A stretch of 5,456 bases of DNA from Micavibrio sp. UBA2020 (GTDB lineage: Bacteria; Pseudomonadota; Alphaproteobacteria; Micavibrionales; UBA2020). The DNA lies in the NCBI GenBank assembly GCA_002334985.1, contig DDBY01000189.1:1-5456 (forward strand), read 5' to 3'. The number at the start of each line of letters is the position of its first letter. Positions within the stretch are counted from its first letter, which is position 1. The notes under the pieces were generated by a model. The model worked only from the letters and a program-made list of their open reading frames with translations, was not told the origin of the DNA and ran no database searches. Both the position numbers and the translations under genes were made by a program. Below are positions 1 through 5,409 of this stretch, one piece after another.

Positions 1-24
1 TCAAGCGGCAGCGCTGCCGCTTGA
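1..24. repeat. perfect 24-bp palindrome
   Basis: The first 24 bases are a perfect inverted repeat without a spacer: the left arm TCAAGCGGCAGC is followed directly by its reverse complement. No T-run follows (the next bases are catccg), so it is not a standard intrinsic terminator by itself. With no loop bases it would be a poor RNA hairpin unless the central bases open. It could be a protein-binding dyad, or a chance feature inside the end of a coding region, since one plus-strand frame is open through it. The window edge prevents seeing whether it extends or repeats to the left. Confidence 0.6.
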
Positions 25-102
25 CATCCGCCCTGCCGCCGATACGGGCAAGCCCGCCAAAGCTGAATCACCCCGCGATACAGCTCAGGGCAGCCTTTTT
101 TA
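2..102 (+). CDS. possible 3' end of an upstream gene (partial, uncertain)
   Basis: The plus-strand frame beginning at base 2 is open from the window edge to a TAA at 100-102, giving 33 residues that end in the pentapeptide QGSLF. The residues are mostly Ala, Pro, Asp and Lys, like a flexible C-terminal tail. A terminal QxSLF resembles the beta sliding-clamp binding pentapeptide (consensus QL[SD]LF) found at the C-termini of some DNA repair and replication proteins; this link is inference from five residues. Frame 1 closes at 22-24, and frame 3 stays open to a TAA at 147-149, so the choice of frame is not proven. The start lies outside the window and the product cannot be identified. Confidence 0.25.
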
Positions 103-152
103 AGCCCATAGGCGCAGCTATCCTGCTGTTTTATGGCGTTTTCCCATAAGGA

Positions 153-181
153 TTGACAGTTATTGCGGGATTGTCTAGCGT
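153..181 (+). promoter_or_regulatory. candidate sigma70 promoter for the 241-759 gene
   Basis: A perfect -35 consensus TTGACA lies at 153-158. With a 17-bp spacer the -10 position is TAGCGT at 176-181, which matches only three of six consensus bases. The -35 is strong and the -10 weak, so the exact start of transcription is uncertain. A second possible -10, TAACAA at 194-199, would pair with TTGTCT at 171-176. The 5' leader before the ATG at 241 would be roughly 50 bases and contains an inverted repeat, TGTCTA at 172-177 against TAGACA at 200-205, that could form a hairpin or an operator. Confidence 0.4.
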
Positions 182-240
182 TGCGACATATCCTAACAAT
201 AGACAGACGCGACATTACATCCATTCCGAGGAAAGGTGCC

Positions 241-759
241 ATGGGTATGAAAGACTGGCTGAAACGCATGCAGGAAAACGCCGAAGACAAATTGAAAAAG
301 GCCGACGACCCGCAAGCACAGCGCGATGCCAAGCGCGAAGACAACGCCCGCAACATCCGCCGCGCCGCCTCTGCCGTGAAACTCGCGCAGAAGGGCCTTC
401 AGACGTATAATGACGCGTCGAAAAAAGCAGGCGAGATTGGCCGCACCGTCACCGAAAAAACGGCAGAGATTGCAGGGAAAGCCCAGCCCCTCGCCGGTAA
501 AATCGACGAAACCGCCGATGCGCTTGGCAAAAAAATCAAAGGCGCTTTCGACGTTGTCAAAGACAAAGTCGGCAAAGGCGCCGATGCGGCGGGCGAGCAG
601 ATTGGCGAAAAAATCGACGCCGCCCGCGCCGAGCAGGCGAAGAAACCAAGCACAGGTTCCAGCTTCCTCGACATCCTGATGCCGGGCGTGCCGGAAACGG
701 ACGCGACGAAGCCCAAAGACGCGCCGCCGAAAAAGCCGAACGGCCCCAACGCCGGCTGA
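241..759 (+). CDS. small Lys/Ala-rich helical protein of unknown function
   Basis: I do not recognise this 172-residue protein. The start at 241 is chosen because GAGGAAAGG at 228-236 is a strong ribosome binding site at proper spacing; the open frame extends upstream to 163, but that part overlaps the candidate promoter. The protein has no cysteine, no signal peptide and no membrane segment. Residues 4-60 are highly charged (MKDWLKRMQENAEDKLKK at the start). Residues 60-135 are a low-complexity Ala/Lys/Gly/Glu stretch with recurring EKxxEIAGK, GKIDETAD, GKKIKGAFD and GEKIDAA segments, predicted amphipathic helix and loosely reminiscent of LEA-like or apolipoprotein-like helices. A hydrophobic patch SSFLDILMPG at 140-149 precedes a Pro/Lys-rich disordered tail. 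It may bind membranes or nucleic acid, or be a stress protein; all of this is inference. It appears monocistronic, with its own promoter candidate and terminator. Confidence 0.8.
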   Translation: MGMKDWLKRMQENAEDKLKKADDPQAQRDAKREDNARNIRRAASAVKLAQKGLQTYNDASKKAGEIGRTVTEKTAEIAGKAQPLAGKIDETADALGKKIKGAFDVVKDKVGKGADAAGEQIGEKIDAARAEQAKKPSTGSSFLDILMPGVPETDATKPKDAPPKKPNGPNAG

Positions 760-780
760 TACCGCGCCGAAAAAGATATA

Positions 781-813
781 AAAACGGCTGCCCGCAACGG
801 CAGCCGTTTTTTT
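781..813 (+). terminator. intrinsic terminator of the 241-759 gene
   Basis: ACGGCTGCC at 784-792 pairs with GGCAGCCGT at 799-807 around the six-base loop CGCAAC. The A-run at 781-784 and the T-run at 807-813 flank the stem, giving a 9-bp GC-rich hairpin followed by seven T residues. It begins 21 bases after the TGA stop at 757-759. The leading A-run means it could also work weakly in the opposite direction. Confidence 0.9.
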
Positions 814-849
814 GTGCGCGCGCACATTTATTTTTGTGTGCGTGCATAT
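813..849. repeat. paired alternating purine/pyrimidine tracts
   Basis: Bases 813-827 and 835-849 are each 15-base runs of strict purine/pyrimidine alternation, rich in GC, GT and CA steps, separated by TTATTTT. The first contains the perfect palindrome GTGCGCGCGCAC (814-825). Such tracts are known to favour left-handed Z-DNA under negative supercoiling. They sit directly behind a strong terminator, where transcription-driven supercoiling is expected. Any function is inference. Confidence 0.5.
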
Positions 850-959
850 CTATACGGCGATGCAAAAAACCATAATGCAGCGCACCTGCCGCCTGCCGTG
901 CGGGTTTACAGCACCGCCCCAAGCTGTTAGTTTTCAATCTCTAGATTCCAGACAGCCAT

Positions 960-982
960 AAAAAAAGCCGGAACAATCCGGC
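960..982 (-). terminator. terminator-like hairpin on the minus strand with no matching gene
   Basis: Read on the minus strand, GCCGG (982-978) pairs with CCGGC (971-967) around ATTGTT and is followed by seven T residues (966-960). This is the arrangement of an intrinsic terminator for leftward transcription. No leftward gene ends nearby, so it may terminate an antisense or small RNA that starts in or near the 5' end of the acyl-CoA ligase gene. It could also stop stray transcription, or be fortuitous; the stem is only 5 bp. Confidence 0.5.
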
Positions 983-1016
983 ATGAATGTGCTGCATGGG
1001 TGTGTGTGTTTGCGTG

Positions 1017-1030
1017 CCTGCGTTTGCAGG
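1017..1030. other. small hairpin in the leader of the acyl-CoA ligase gene
   Basis: CCTGC at 1017-1021 and GCAGG at 1026-1030 form a perfect 5-bp stem with the loop GTTT. No T-run follows, so it is not a terminator. It lies 37 bases upstream of the ATG at 1068 and could affect mRNA stability. On the minus strand it would be part of any RNA ending at the 960-982 hairpin. Confidence 0.35.
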
Positions 1031-1067
1031 GGCGCGTATTGATAACCACAGACCCGAAAGAGCCGTC

Positions 1068-2876
1068 ATGAGCGCAGACCCGAAACCCACCCCGTCCGAT
1101 AAAACCCAAAATGCGCAGCCCAAAAACGCGCAACCTTGGTCGCACAAATATCCAGTCGATATCGACTGGAATGCCGATGTGCCGCAATCGACGATGGTGC
1201 AAAAATTCGAAGAGTCCGTAAAAAAACACGGCAAGCGCACCTGCCTGAATTTCATGGGCAAGACCATGACCTACGCCGAAGTGGGCGAAGCCGTCGACCG
1301 TTTCGCCAAAAGCCTGCAAGACCAGGGCGTCGGCAAGGGCAGCAAAATCGGCCTGTGCCTGCCCAATACGCCGTTTTACGTCATCGCCTATTACGGCGCG
1401 ATGAAGGCCGGCGCGACGGTGGTGAATTTCAACCCGCTCTATGCCGAAAAAGAGCTGGAGCACCAGATTAACGACAGCCAGTGCGACATCATGGTGACGG
1501 TCAACGTCAAACAGGTGCAGCCGAAAGTTGAAAAGATGCTGGGCACCACGCATCTGAAAAAAATCATTTCCTGCGACCTCGCCGATGCCTTGCCGGGCGT
1601 GAAGGGCTTTGCCTTCCGCACGCTGAACACCGTCAAGGGCTGGTTCGGCAAATCCGACACCGTCAAGGTGAAGCAGGACAAAACGCATTTGTCCTTCGCC
1701 AAAATGATTGCCCGCCCCGGCAAACCCAAACCCGTCGAAGTCACACCGGACGATATTGCGGTTTTGCAATACACCGGCGGCACCACGGGCGTACCCAAGG
1801 GCGCGGCGCTCAGCCATGGCAACCTCAGCGCCAACCTGCATCAGGCGAATTTGTGGTTCACAGGCGGCAAGCCGACGCAAGGGCAGGAAAAAATGCTGGC
1901 CGTACTGCCGTTTTTCCACGTTTTCAGCATGACCGTGCAGATGAACATGTCGCTGCACATCGGGGCGGAGCTGGTGATGCTGCCGAAATTCGACCTTAAA
2001 GAAACGCTCAAGACCATCGACAAGGAAAAACCGACGATGTTCGCGGGCGTGCCGACGCTCTACAAGGCCATCATCGATTCCAAGGATGTAAAAAAATACG
2101 ACCTTAGCTCGCTCAAAGTCTGCATGTCGGGCGGTGCTGCGCTGAACGAAAACGTCATGAACGGTTTCAAAAAGCTGACGGGGCTTGAACTGGTCGAAGG
2201 ATATGGCCTGTCGGAGACCGCACCGCTGGCGATTGCCAACCCTGTGTTTGGCGAAAAGAAAATCAACTCCATCGGCATGCCCGTGCCGCAAACGGAAGTG
2301 AAAATCACCAACCTGCAATTCCCGGACCAGAGCCAGCCGATTAAAATGGAAGGCGAGATTTGCCTGCGCGGGCCGCAGGTGATGAAGGGATATTGGAACC
2401 GCCCCGAAGAAACCGAAAAGGTCATGGACAAAGACGGTTTCTTCCGCACCGGCGACGTCGGTTATGTCGATGAAGACGGTTATATTTTCATCGTGGACCG
2501 CATCAAGGACATGATTAACGCATCGGGCATGAAAGTCTTCCCGCGTAAAGTCGAAGAAGCCATCATGACCCATCCCAAAGTATCCGAAGCCATCGTCATC
2601 GGCGTGCCGCATGACTACCGCGGCGAAACGGTCAAAGCCTTCATCGTTCTTAAAGAAGGCCAGAAGATGGACCAGAAAGAACTGACGGAGTATCTCAAAG
2701 ACCGCCTTGCGCCCTACGAGATGCCCAAACTGGTCGAGCAGCGCGACGCCCTGCCCAAAACCATGATTGGCAAGCCGGATAAAAAAGCGCTGGTCGCGGA
2801 AGAAAAAGCCAAGGCCGCCGCCAACGAAAATAAACAGGGCGGCAACAAACCGCCGAAGCCGCCCCGCTTCGGCTAA
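1068..2876 (+). CDS. fadD: long-chain fatty-acid--CoA ligase (FadD type)
   Basis: This 602-residue enzyme activates free fatty acids in two steps, acyl-AMP then acyl-CoA, feeding beta-oxidation and lipid synthesis from the cytoplasmic side of the membrane. The ANL-superfamily motifs are all present: P-loop YTGGTTGVPKG (235-245), the A5 motif YGLSETAP (379-386), FFRTGDVG with the ribose-binding Asp463, the hinge and fatty-acyl signature DRIKDMINASGMKVFP (477-492), and the A10 motif LPKTMIGKPDKK with the likely catalytic Lys569. The start at 1068 is preferred over ATG 987 because GAAAGAG at 1056-1062 is correctly spaced and the extra 27 residues come from GT-repeat DNA. At 602 residues it is somewhat longer than the roughly 560 of E. 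coli FadD: the first ~25 residues and the tail after 578, ending KPPKPPRFG, look disordered and charged. It appears monocistronic with its own terminator. The chain-length preference cannot be read from the sequence; the FadD assignment rests on the overall family pattern. Confidence 0.93.
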   Translation: MSADPKPTPSDKTQNAQPKNAQPWSHKYPVDIDWNADVPQSTMVQKFEESVKKHGKRTCLNFMGKTMTYAEVGEAVDRFAKSLQDQGVGKGSKIGLCLPNTPFYVIAYYGAMKAGATVVNFNPLYAEKELEHQINDSQCDIMVTVNVKQVQPKVEKMLGTTHLKKIISCDLADALPGVKGFAFRTLNTVKGWFGKSDTVKVKQDKTHLSFAKMIARPGKPKPVEVTPDDIAVLQYTGGTTGVPKGAALSHGNLSANLHQANLWFTGGKPTQGQEKMLAVLPFFHVFSMTVQMNMSLHIGAELVMLPKFDLKETLKTIDKEKPTMFAGVPTLYKAIIDSKDVKKYDLSSLKVCMSGGAALNENVMNGFKKLTGLELVEGYGLSETAPLAIANPVFGEKKINSIGMPVPQTEVKITNLQFPDQSQPIKMEGEICLRGPQVMKGYWNRPEETEKVMDKDGFFRTGDVGYVDEDGYIFIVDRIKDMINASGMKVFPRKVEEAIMTHPKVSEAIVIGVPHDYRGETVKAFIVLKEGQKMDQKELTEYLKDRLAPYEMPKLVEQRDALPKTMIGKPDKKALVAEEKAKAAANENKQGGNKPPKPPRFG

Positions 2877-2891
2877 AACGCCCGCACAAAC

Positions 2892-2922
2892 AAAAAGCCC
2901 GGCTGCAATGCCGGGCTTTTTT
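2892..2922. terminator. bidirectional intrinsic terminator between convergent genes
   Basis: GCCCGGC (2897-2903) pairs with GCCGGGC (2910-2916) around TGCAAT. Five A residues (2892-2896) precede the stem and six T residues (2917-2922) follow it, so a hairpin plus U-run forms on either strand. It lies 15 bases after the acyl-CoA ligase stop and 18 bases beyond the stop of the convergent AI-2E gene, and can serve both. Confidence 0.9.
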
Positions 2923-2940
2923 GTTGCCTGCTGCAAACTT

Positions 2941-4065
2941 TTATACCGCGCCGCGTTTTGGTTTCTTCTCAAGCTCGCCCGTTTTCGAAATCAAAACAGC
3001 GAGCGGCCGCGTGGTCTTGAACTGCGACAGCGTGATGGACGCAAGCGCGAGGATGGGGATAGCAAGGAACATGCCCGGCACGCCCCATATCATCGCCCAC
3101 ATCGCAAGGTTGGAGATAATAAAAATCGGGCTGAGGTTCAGATTATTGCCCATCAGATAAGGGTCGAGGATATGGCCAAGGAAGGCATGCGACGTGCAAA
3201 GCGCCGCAAAAACCATCAGCGTCGTGCCCAAATCACCGAACTGGATGAGCGTAATAATGACCGGCATCGAGATAGCGACAAAAGAGCCCGCATAGGGGAT
3301 GAAGTGCAGGAAAAACGCCATAATCCCCCAGAATATAGCGAAATCGACGCGAAACATGCTTAGCAGCAGAAAGGTCAGAAAACTATCCAGCGCACTGACG
3401 AAGGCTTTGACGCCGACATAACGCTGTATTTTGACATCGACGATTTTGAGCACGCGGTGCAGCCGCGCCGTTGTCGCGCGCGTACGCAGCATGCGGCGTA
3501 TTTTACGCGCAAAGAATTGCTGTTCGTACAAGAGCATCATGATAAAGACGAGGATAACCGCCGTTTTGCTGGCAAGACCGGTGAGCATCGCCGAGAAAGA
3601 GCGGATAAGGCGGCCAATATCCACATGCTCTTTAGCCGACTGGACAATCTCGGCAAACGACGGTTGATGGTGCAGCCCTGCGCGCAGCGCAGCGTCACCT
3701 ATAATCCGCTCGAAGCTGGCCTGAAATTTTGGCGCCTCGTGCACGACCTGTTCGATATTCCCGCGCACGAGACCGCTGACGACGGCAATAAGCGCCGTAA
3801 GAAGAACAATCGCCGCAAGCAACCGCAGCGGACGCGGCGCAGGCCGCCCGCGCCAAACGCGGAAAATGCTGAAAAAGCGCGTCAGGGCGTTTATCAGGTA
3901 CCAAAGAAAAAAGGCCACGACAAAGGGGATGATAATCGCCTTGCCTATCAGGCAGACGTAGAGAAAAAGAACGCAAGCGACGAAAATCAGCATCCACGCA
4001 TTGGCGCCTGCGGCAAAACGGCGCCCGGTGGCAGGCGGCGTCATATCTGCTCTGTTTTGTTGCAT
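2941..4065 (-). CDS. AI-2E/PerM-family transporter, second gene of the pair
   Basis: This 374-residue multi-pass inner-membrane protein belongs to the AI-2E (PerM/UPF0118) family, whose characterised members include the AI-2 exporter TqsA and Na+(Li+)/H+ antiporters; its own substrate cannot be inferred. Two hydrophobic segments at about 24-40 and 42-58 and a third at 82-100 precede a hydrophilic region (about 102-157). Further segments lie at about 158-180, 222-238, 243-273, 279-296 and 311-345. Family signatures are FIPYAGSF (255-262), DPYLMGNNLNLSP (301-313) and WGVPGMFLAIP (327-337). The ATG at 4065 lies nine bases after the TGA of the upstream paralogue but has no clear ribosome binding site, so translation may be coupled. 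An alternative ATG at 4044 (residue 8) has AGAG five bases upstream. The C-terminus is basic (KKPKRGAV). Confidence 0.9.
   Translation of the reverse strand: MQQNRADMTPPATGRRFAAGANAWMLIFVACVLFLYVCLIGKAIIIPFVVAFFLWYLINALTRFFSIFRVWRGRPAPRPLRLLAAIVLLTALIAVVSGLVRGNIEQVVHEAPKFQASFERIIGDAALRAGLHHQPSFAEIVQSAKEHVDIGRLIRSFSAMLTGLASKTAVILVFIMMLLYEQQFFARKIRRMLRTRATTARLHRVLKIVDVKIQRYVGVKAFVSALDSFLTFLLLSMFRVDFAIFWGIMAFFLHFIPYAGSFVAISMPVIITLIQFGDLGTTLMVFAALCTSHAFLGHILDPYLMGNNLNLSPIFIISNLAMWAMIWGVPGMFLAIPILALASITLSQFKTTRPLAVLISKTGELEKKPKRGAV
3050..3099. repeat. direct repeat copy 1, shared by the two AI-2E genes
   Basis: By manual comparison 44 of 50 bases match 4181-4230 in the same orientation, without gaps. 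Both copies encode the WG(V/I)PGMFL(A/S)IPILA segment of the paralogous transporters on the minus strand. The copies are 1131 bp apart. The similarity reflects tandem gene duplication plus conservation or gene conversion, not a mobile repeat. Confidence 0.8.
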
Positions 4066-4074
4066 GCCGCTATA

Positions 4075-5235
4075 TCACGCCCGCCGCGGAACTTCGTGGT
4101 CTATGTTGCCTGTTTTTGTCAACAGCACGGCAATGCCGCGCGTCGCGGGGAACTGGCCGAGCGTAATAACCACCATCGCAAGGATGGGGATAGAAAGGAA
4201 CATGCCCGGTATGCCCCAAATCATGCCCCAGGCCGCCAGCGAAAAAATAATCATGATGGGGCTGATGTTGAGACTGTCGCCCAGCAACCGCGGGTCGATA
4301 ATGCTGCCCAGTGTGATTTGTATAACAGACAATGTCAGCGCGACGCTGAGGAACATGCTGATGTCGTTGAACTGGACAAGCGCAATCACAGAAGGCATTG
4401 CAATCGCCAGCAGCGAGCCGATGTACGGGATAAAGTTCAGCACAAAAGCCATCAACCCCCAAAACTGGTTGAAGTTGACGTTAAAATACTTCAGCGCGAA
4501 AAAGGTCAGAAGCCCTGTTGCCGCGCTGACCACGACCTTGACCCAGATATAACGTTGAATACTAGTGTCTATATTCTTGATGATGGTGCGCACACGCCCC
4601 TGCGTTTCCGGGTCCGAAAACATGTTTTCGATTTTGCGTTCGAAAAATCTCTGCTCATAGAGCAAAAAGCCCGTGTAAAACATCACAACCAGCGTTTTTC
4701 CCGCAAGCCCCGTAAACGTTGCCGCAATCGTGGCCATCATGGTCGTCAGGTTGATGTACTGTTTTAATTCGGTCACCAGCGCTTCACGCTCGAGCTTGAA
4801 AAAGTCCAGGAATTTCGGCAGCACAAGCTCAAGGTTCGCCTGATAAACAGGTATCGCTTCGCGCACAAGGCGGACATTGTGATTGATGAGGTTAAGAATA
4901 AACCACAGCCCCGCCGCCAGCCCCAGTATGGCAAGAAGAAAACACAAAAACCGCGGCAACCGCAGCCCGGCAAACTGCACGCGCGACAAACCGCGCGCCA
5001 TTGCATTGATGAGATACCAAAGGCAGAGCGCAATCACGAAAGGAATCATAATCGCCGCCGCAATGTGCAGCAGGTAAACGACCAGACAAACCACCATAAA
5101 AGCCAGCGCGAAGCTGGAGGCGACCGCAGGCGCCATAGCCCCCGCCCCGCCGGAGGCCGCCACCGCGGCGCTGGCGAGCTGTTTTTTCTCGTGTTTTGTT
5201 GCCTGTGCGGAGGTGGGTGTTTTTTTATTTACCAT
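4075..5235 (-). CDS. AI-2E/PerM-family transporter, first gene of the pair
   Basis: This 386-residue paralogue of the downstream gene has the same architecture: a lysine- and alanine-rich cytoplasmic N-terminus (1-40), hydrophobic segments at about 41-60, 62-79 and 96-117, a hydrophilic helical region (118-165), then segments at about 168-193, 231-250, 257-288, 293-312 and 324-358. Signatures are FIPYIGSL (268-275), DPRLLGDSLNISP (314-326) and WGIPGMFLSIP (340-350). The start at 5235 is supported by AAGGGAA at 5247-5241, five bases upstream; an overlapping ATG at 5240 is out of frame. By eye the C-terminal third is about half identical to the neighbouring paralogue, indicating a tandem duplication. 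A promoter with a perfect TTGACA lies about 75 bases upstream. Substrate unknown; AI-2 export in particular should not be assumed from the family name. Confidence 0.92.
   Translation of the reverse strand: MVNKKTPTSAQATKHEKKQLASAAVAASGGAGAMAPAVASSFALAFMVVCLVVYLLHIAAAIMIPFVIALCLWYLINAMARGLSRVQFAGLRLPRFLCFLLAILGLAAGLWFILNLINHNVRLVREAIPVYQANLELVLPKFLDFFKLEREALVTELKQYINLTTMMATIAATFTGLAGKTLVVMFYTGFLLYEQRFFERKIENMFSDPETQGRVRTIIKNIDTSIQRYIWVKVVVSAATGLLTFFALKYFNVNFNQFWGLMAFVLNFIPYIGSLLAIAMPSVIALVQFNDISMFLSVALTLSVIQITLGSIIDPRLLGDSLNISPIMIIFSLAAWGMIWGIPGMFLSIPILAMVVITLGQFPATRGIAVLLTKTGNIDHEVPRRA
4181..4230. repeat. direct repeat copy 2, shared by the two AI-2E genes
   Basis: Partner of the copy at 3050-3099, starting AGGATGGGGATAG and differing at about six positions. 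It lies at the equivalent codons of the upstream paralogue. Recombination between the two copies would delete 1131 bp (a whole number of codons, 377) and leave one fused full-length transporter gene. Confidence 0.8.
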
Positions 5236-5283
5236 AGCATTTCCCTTGATATACCCAGACCGCGGTAGCGGCTGCCAGCTCAG

Positions 5284-5311
5284 TTGACTTTAGAATAAGA
5301 CGCATTACTGT
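5284..5311 (+). promoter_or_regulatory. candidate promoter for the riboswitch transcript
   Basis: TTGACT at 5284-5289 matches five of six -35 bases. A 16-bp spacer leads to TACTGT at 5306-5311, a weak -10 (three of six). Transcription would start near 5318, about a dozen bases before the first base of the riboswitch P1 stem at 5330. The position supports the call more than the -10 does. Confidence 0.4.
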
Positions 5312-5314
5312 CAA
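5287..5314 (-). promoter_or_regulatory. candidate promoter for the AI-2E gene pair
   Basis: On the minus strand a perfect -35 TTGACA lies at 5314-5309 and, after 16 bases, a -10-like TAAAGT at 5292-5287 (four of six consensus bases). The predicted transcription start near 5280 would give a leader of about 45 bases to the ATG at 5235. It overlaps the oppositely oriented promoter candidate at 5284-5311 almost completely. Confidence 0.5.
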
Positions 5315-5329
5315 CCTCACAAGCGACAA

Positions 5330-5409
5330 GCCGCGCGGGAGAGACCGGATTCGTCCGGCGCCGAAGGAGCAACCACCCCGGAAACTCTCAGGCAAAAGGA
5401 CCGCACGGC
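5330..5409 (+). ncRNA. glycine riboswitch, first aptamer
   Basis: This is a gcvT-type glycine-binding aptamer that controls expression of the RNA downstream of it. The conserved core is present: GCCGAAGGAGCAA (5360-5372), GGAAACTCTCAGGCAAAAGG (5380-5399) and the following AC. P1 is GCCGCGCGG (5330-5338) against CCGCACGGC (5401-5409), eight pairs with one C-A mismatch. P2 is GAGAG (5339-5343) with CTCTC (5385-5389). A further hairpin, CCGGA (5345-5349) with TCCGG (5354-5358), is capped by a TTCG tetraloop. The known family role is glycine-dependent control of glycine cleavage (gcvTHP) or glycine transport genes. The target gene must lie to the right of the window on the plus strand. Whether glycine turns it on or off cannot be judged, because the expression platform is not included. 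Confidence 0.95.

Larger units (their letters stand above)
760..1067. other. 308-bp intergenic region before the acyl-CoA ligase gene
   Basis: No plausible gene is seen here. Besides the terminator at 781-813 it holds two alternating purine/pyrimidine tracts (813-827 and 835-849), a CTGCCG direct repeat (886-891 and 893-898) within a CGCAC/GTGCG dyad (881-885 with 898-902), a leftward terminator-like hairpin (960-982), a run of GT dinucleotides (1000-1009) and a small hairpin CCTGC-GTTT-GCAGG (1017-1030). No convincing -35/-10 pair for the downstream gene could be picked by eye; TAGATT at 942-947 resembles a -10 but has no good -35 at normal distance. Confidence 0.6.

Noticed and set aside
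61..101. Possible terminator ending in the T-run at 96-101
   Set aside because: Only weak distant pairing (AGCTG 61-65 with CAGCT 81-85) is available, and no compact GC-rich stem sits directly before the T-run.
153..410. 85-codon plus-strand open frame overlapping the orphan gene in another frame
   Set aside because: Its start codon lies inside the TTGACA promoter element and its translation is Arg-rich shadow sequence; the frame from 241 has the ribosome binding site.
987..1067. Upstream in-frame ATG giving a 27-residue extension of the acyl-CoA ligase
   Set aside because: The extension (MCCMGVCVCVPAFAG...) is translated GT-repeat DNA and a hairpin, has no good ribosome binding site and does not resemble the family; the ATG at 1068 has GAAAGAG at correct spacing.
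927..2972. 681-codon minus-strand open frame covering the whole acyl-CoA ligase gene
   Set aside because: It is an antisense shadow: the plus strand encodes every motif of an ANL acyl-CoA ligase, while the minus translation is rich in His, Phe, Arg and Gly without recognisable domains, and it runs across both terminators.
2767..3363. 198-codon plus-strand open frame after the acyl-CoA ligase
   Set aside because: It overlaps the end of the ligase gene in another frame, runs through the bidirectional terminator and lies opposite the AI-2E gene; the composition is that of a shadow frame.
3457..4767. 436-codon plus-strand open frame across the AI-2E genes
   Set aside because: It is antisense to two clear membrane-protein genes, crosses their boundary, and its translation is a hydrophilic Arg/His/Asn-rich sequence without domain features.
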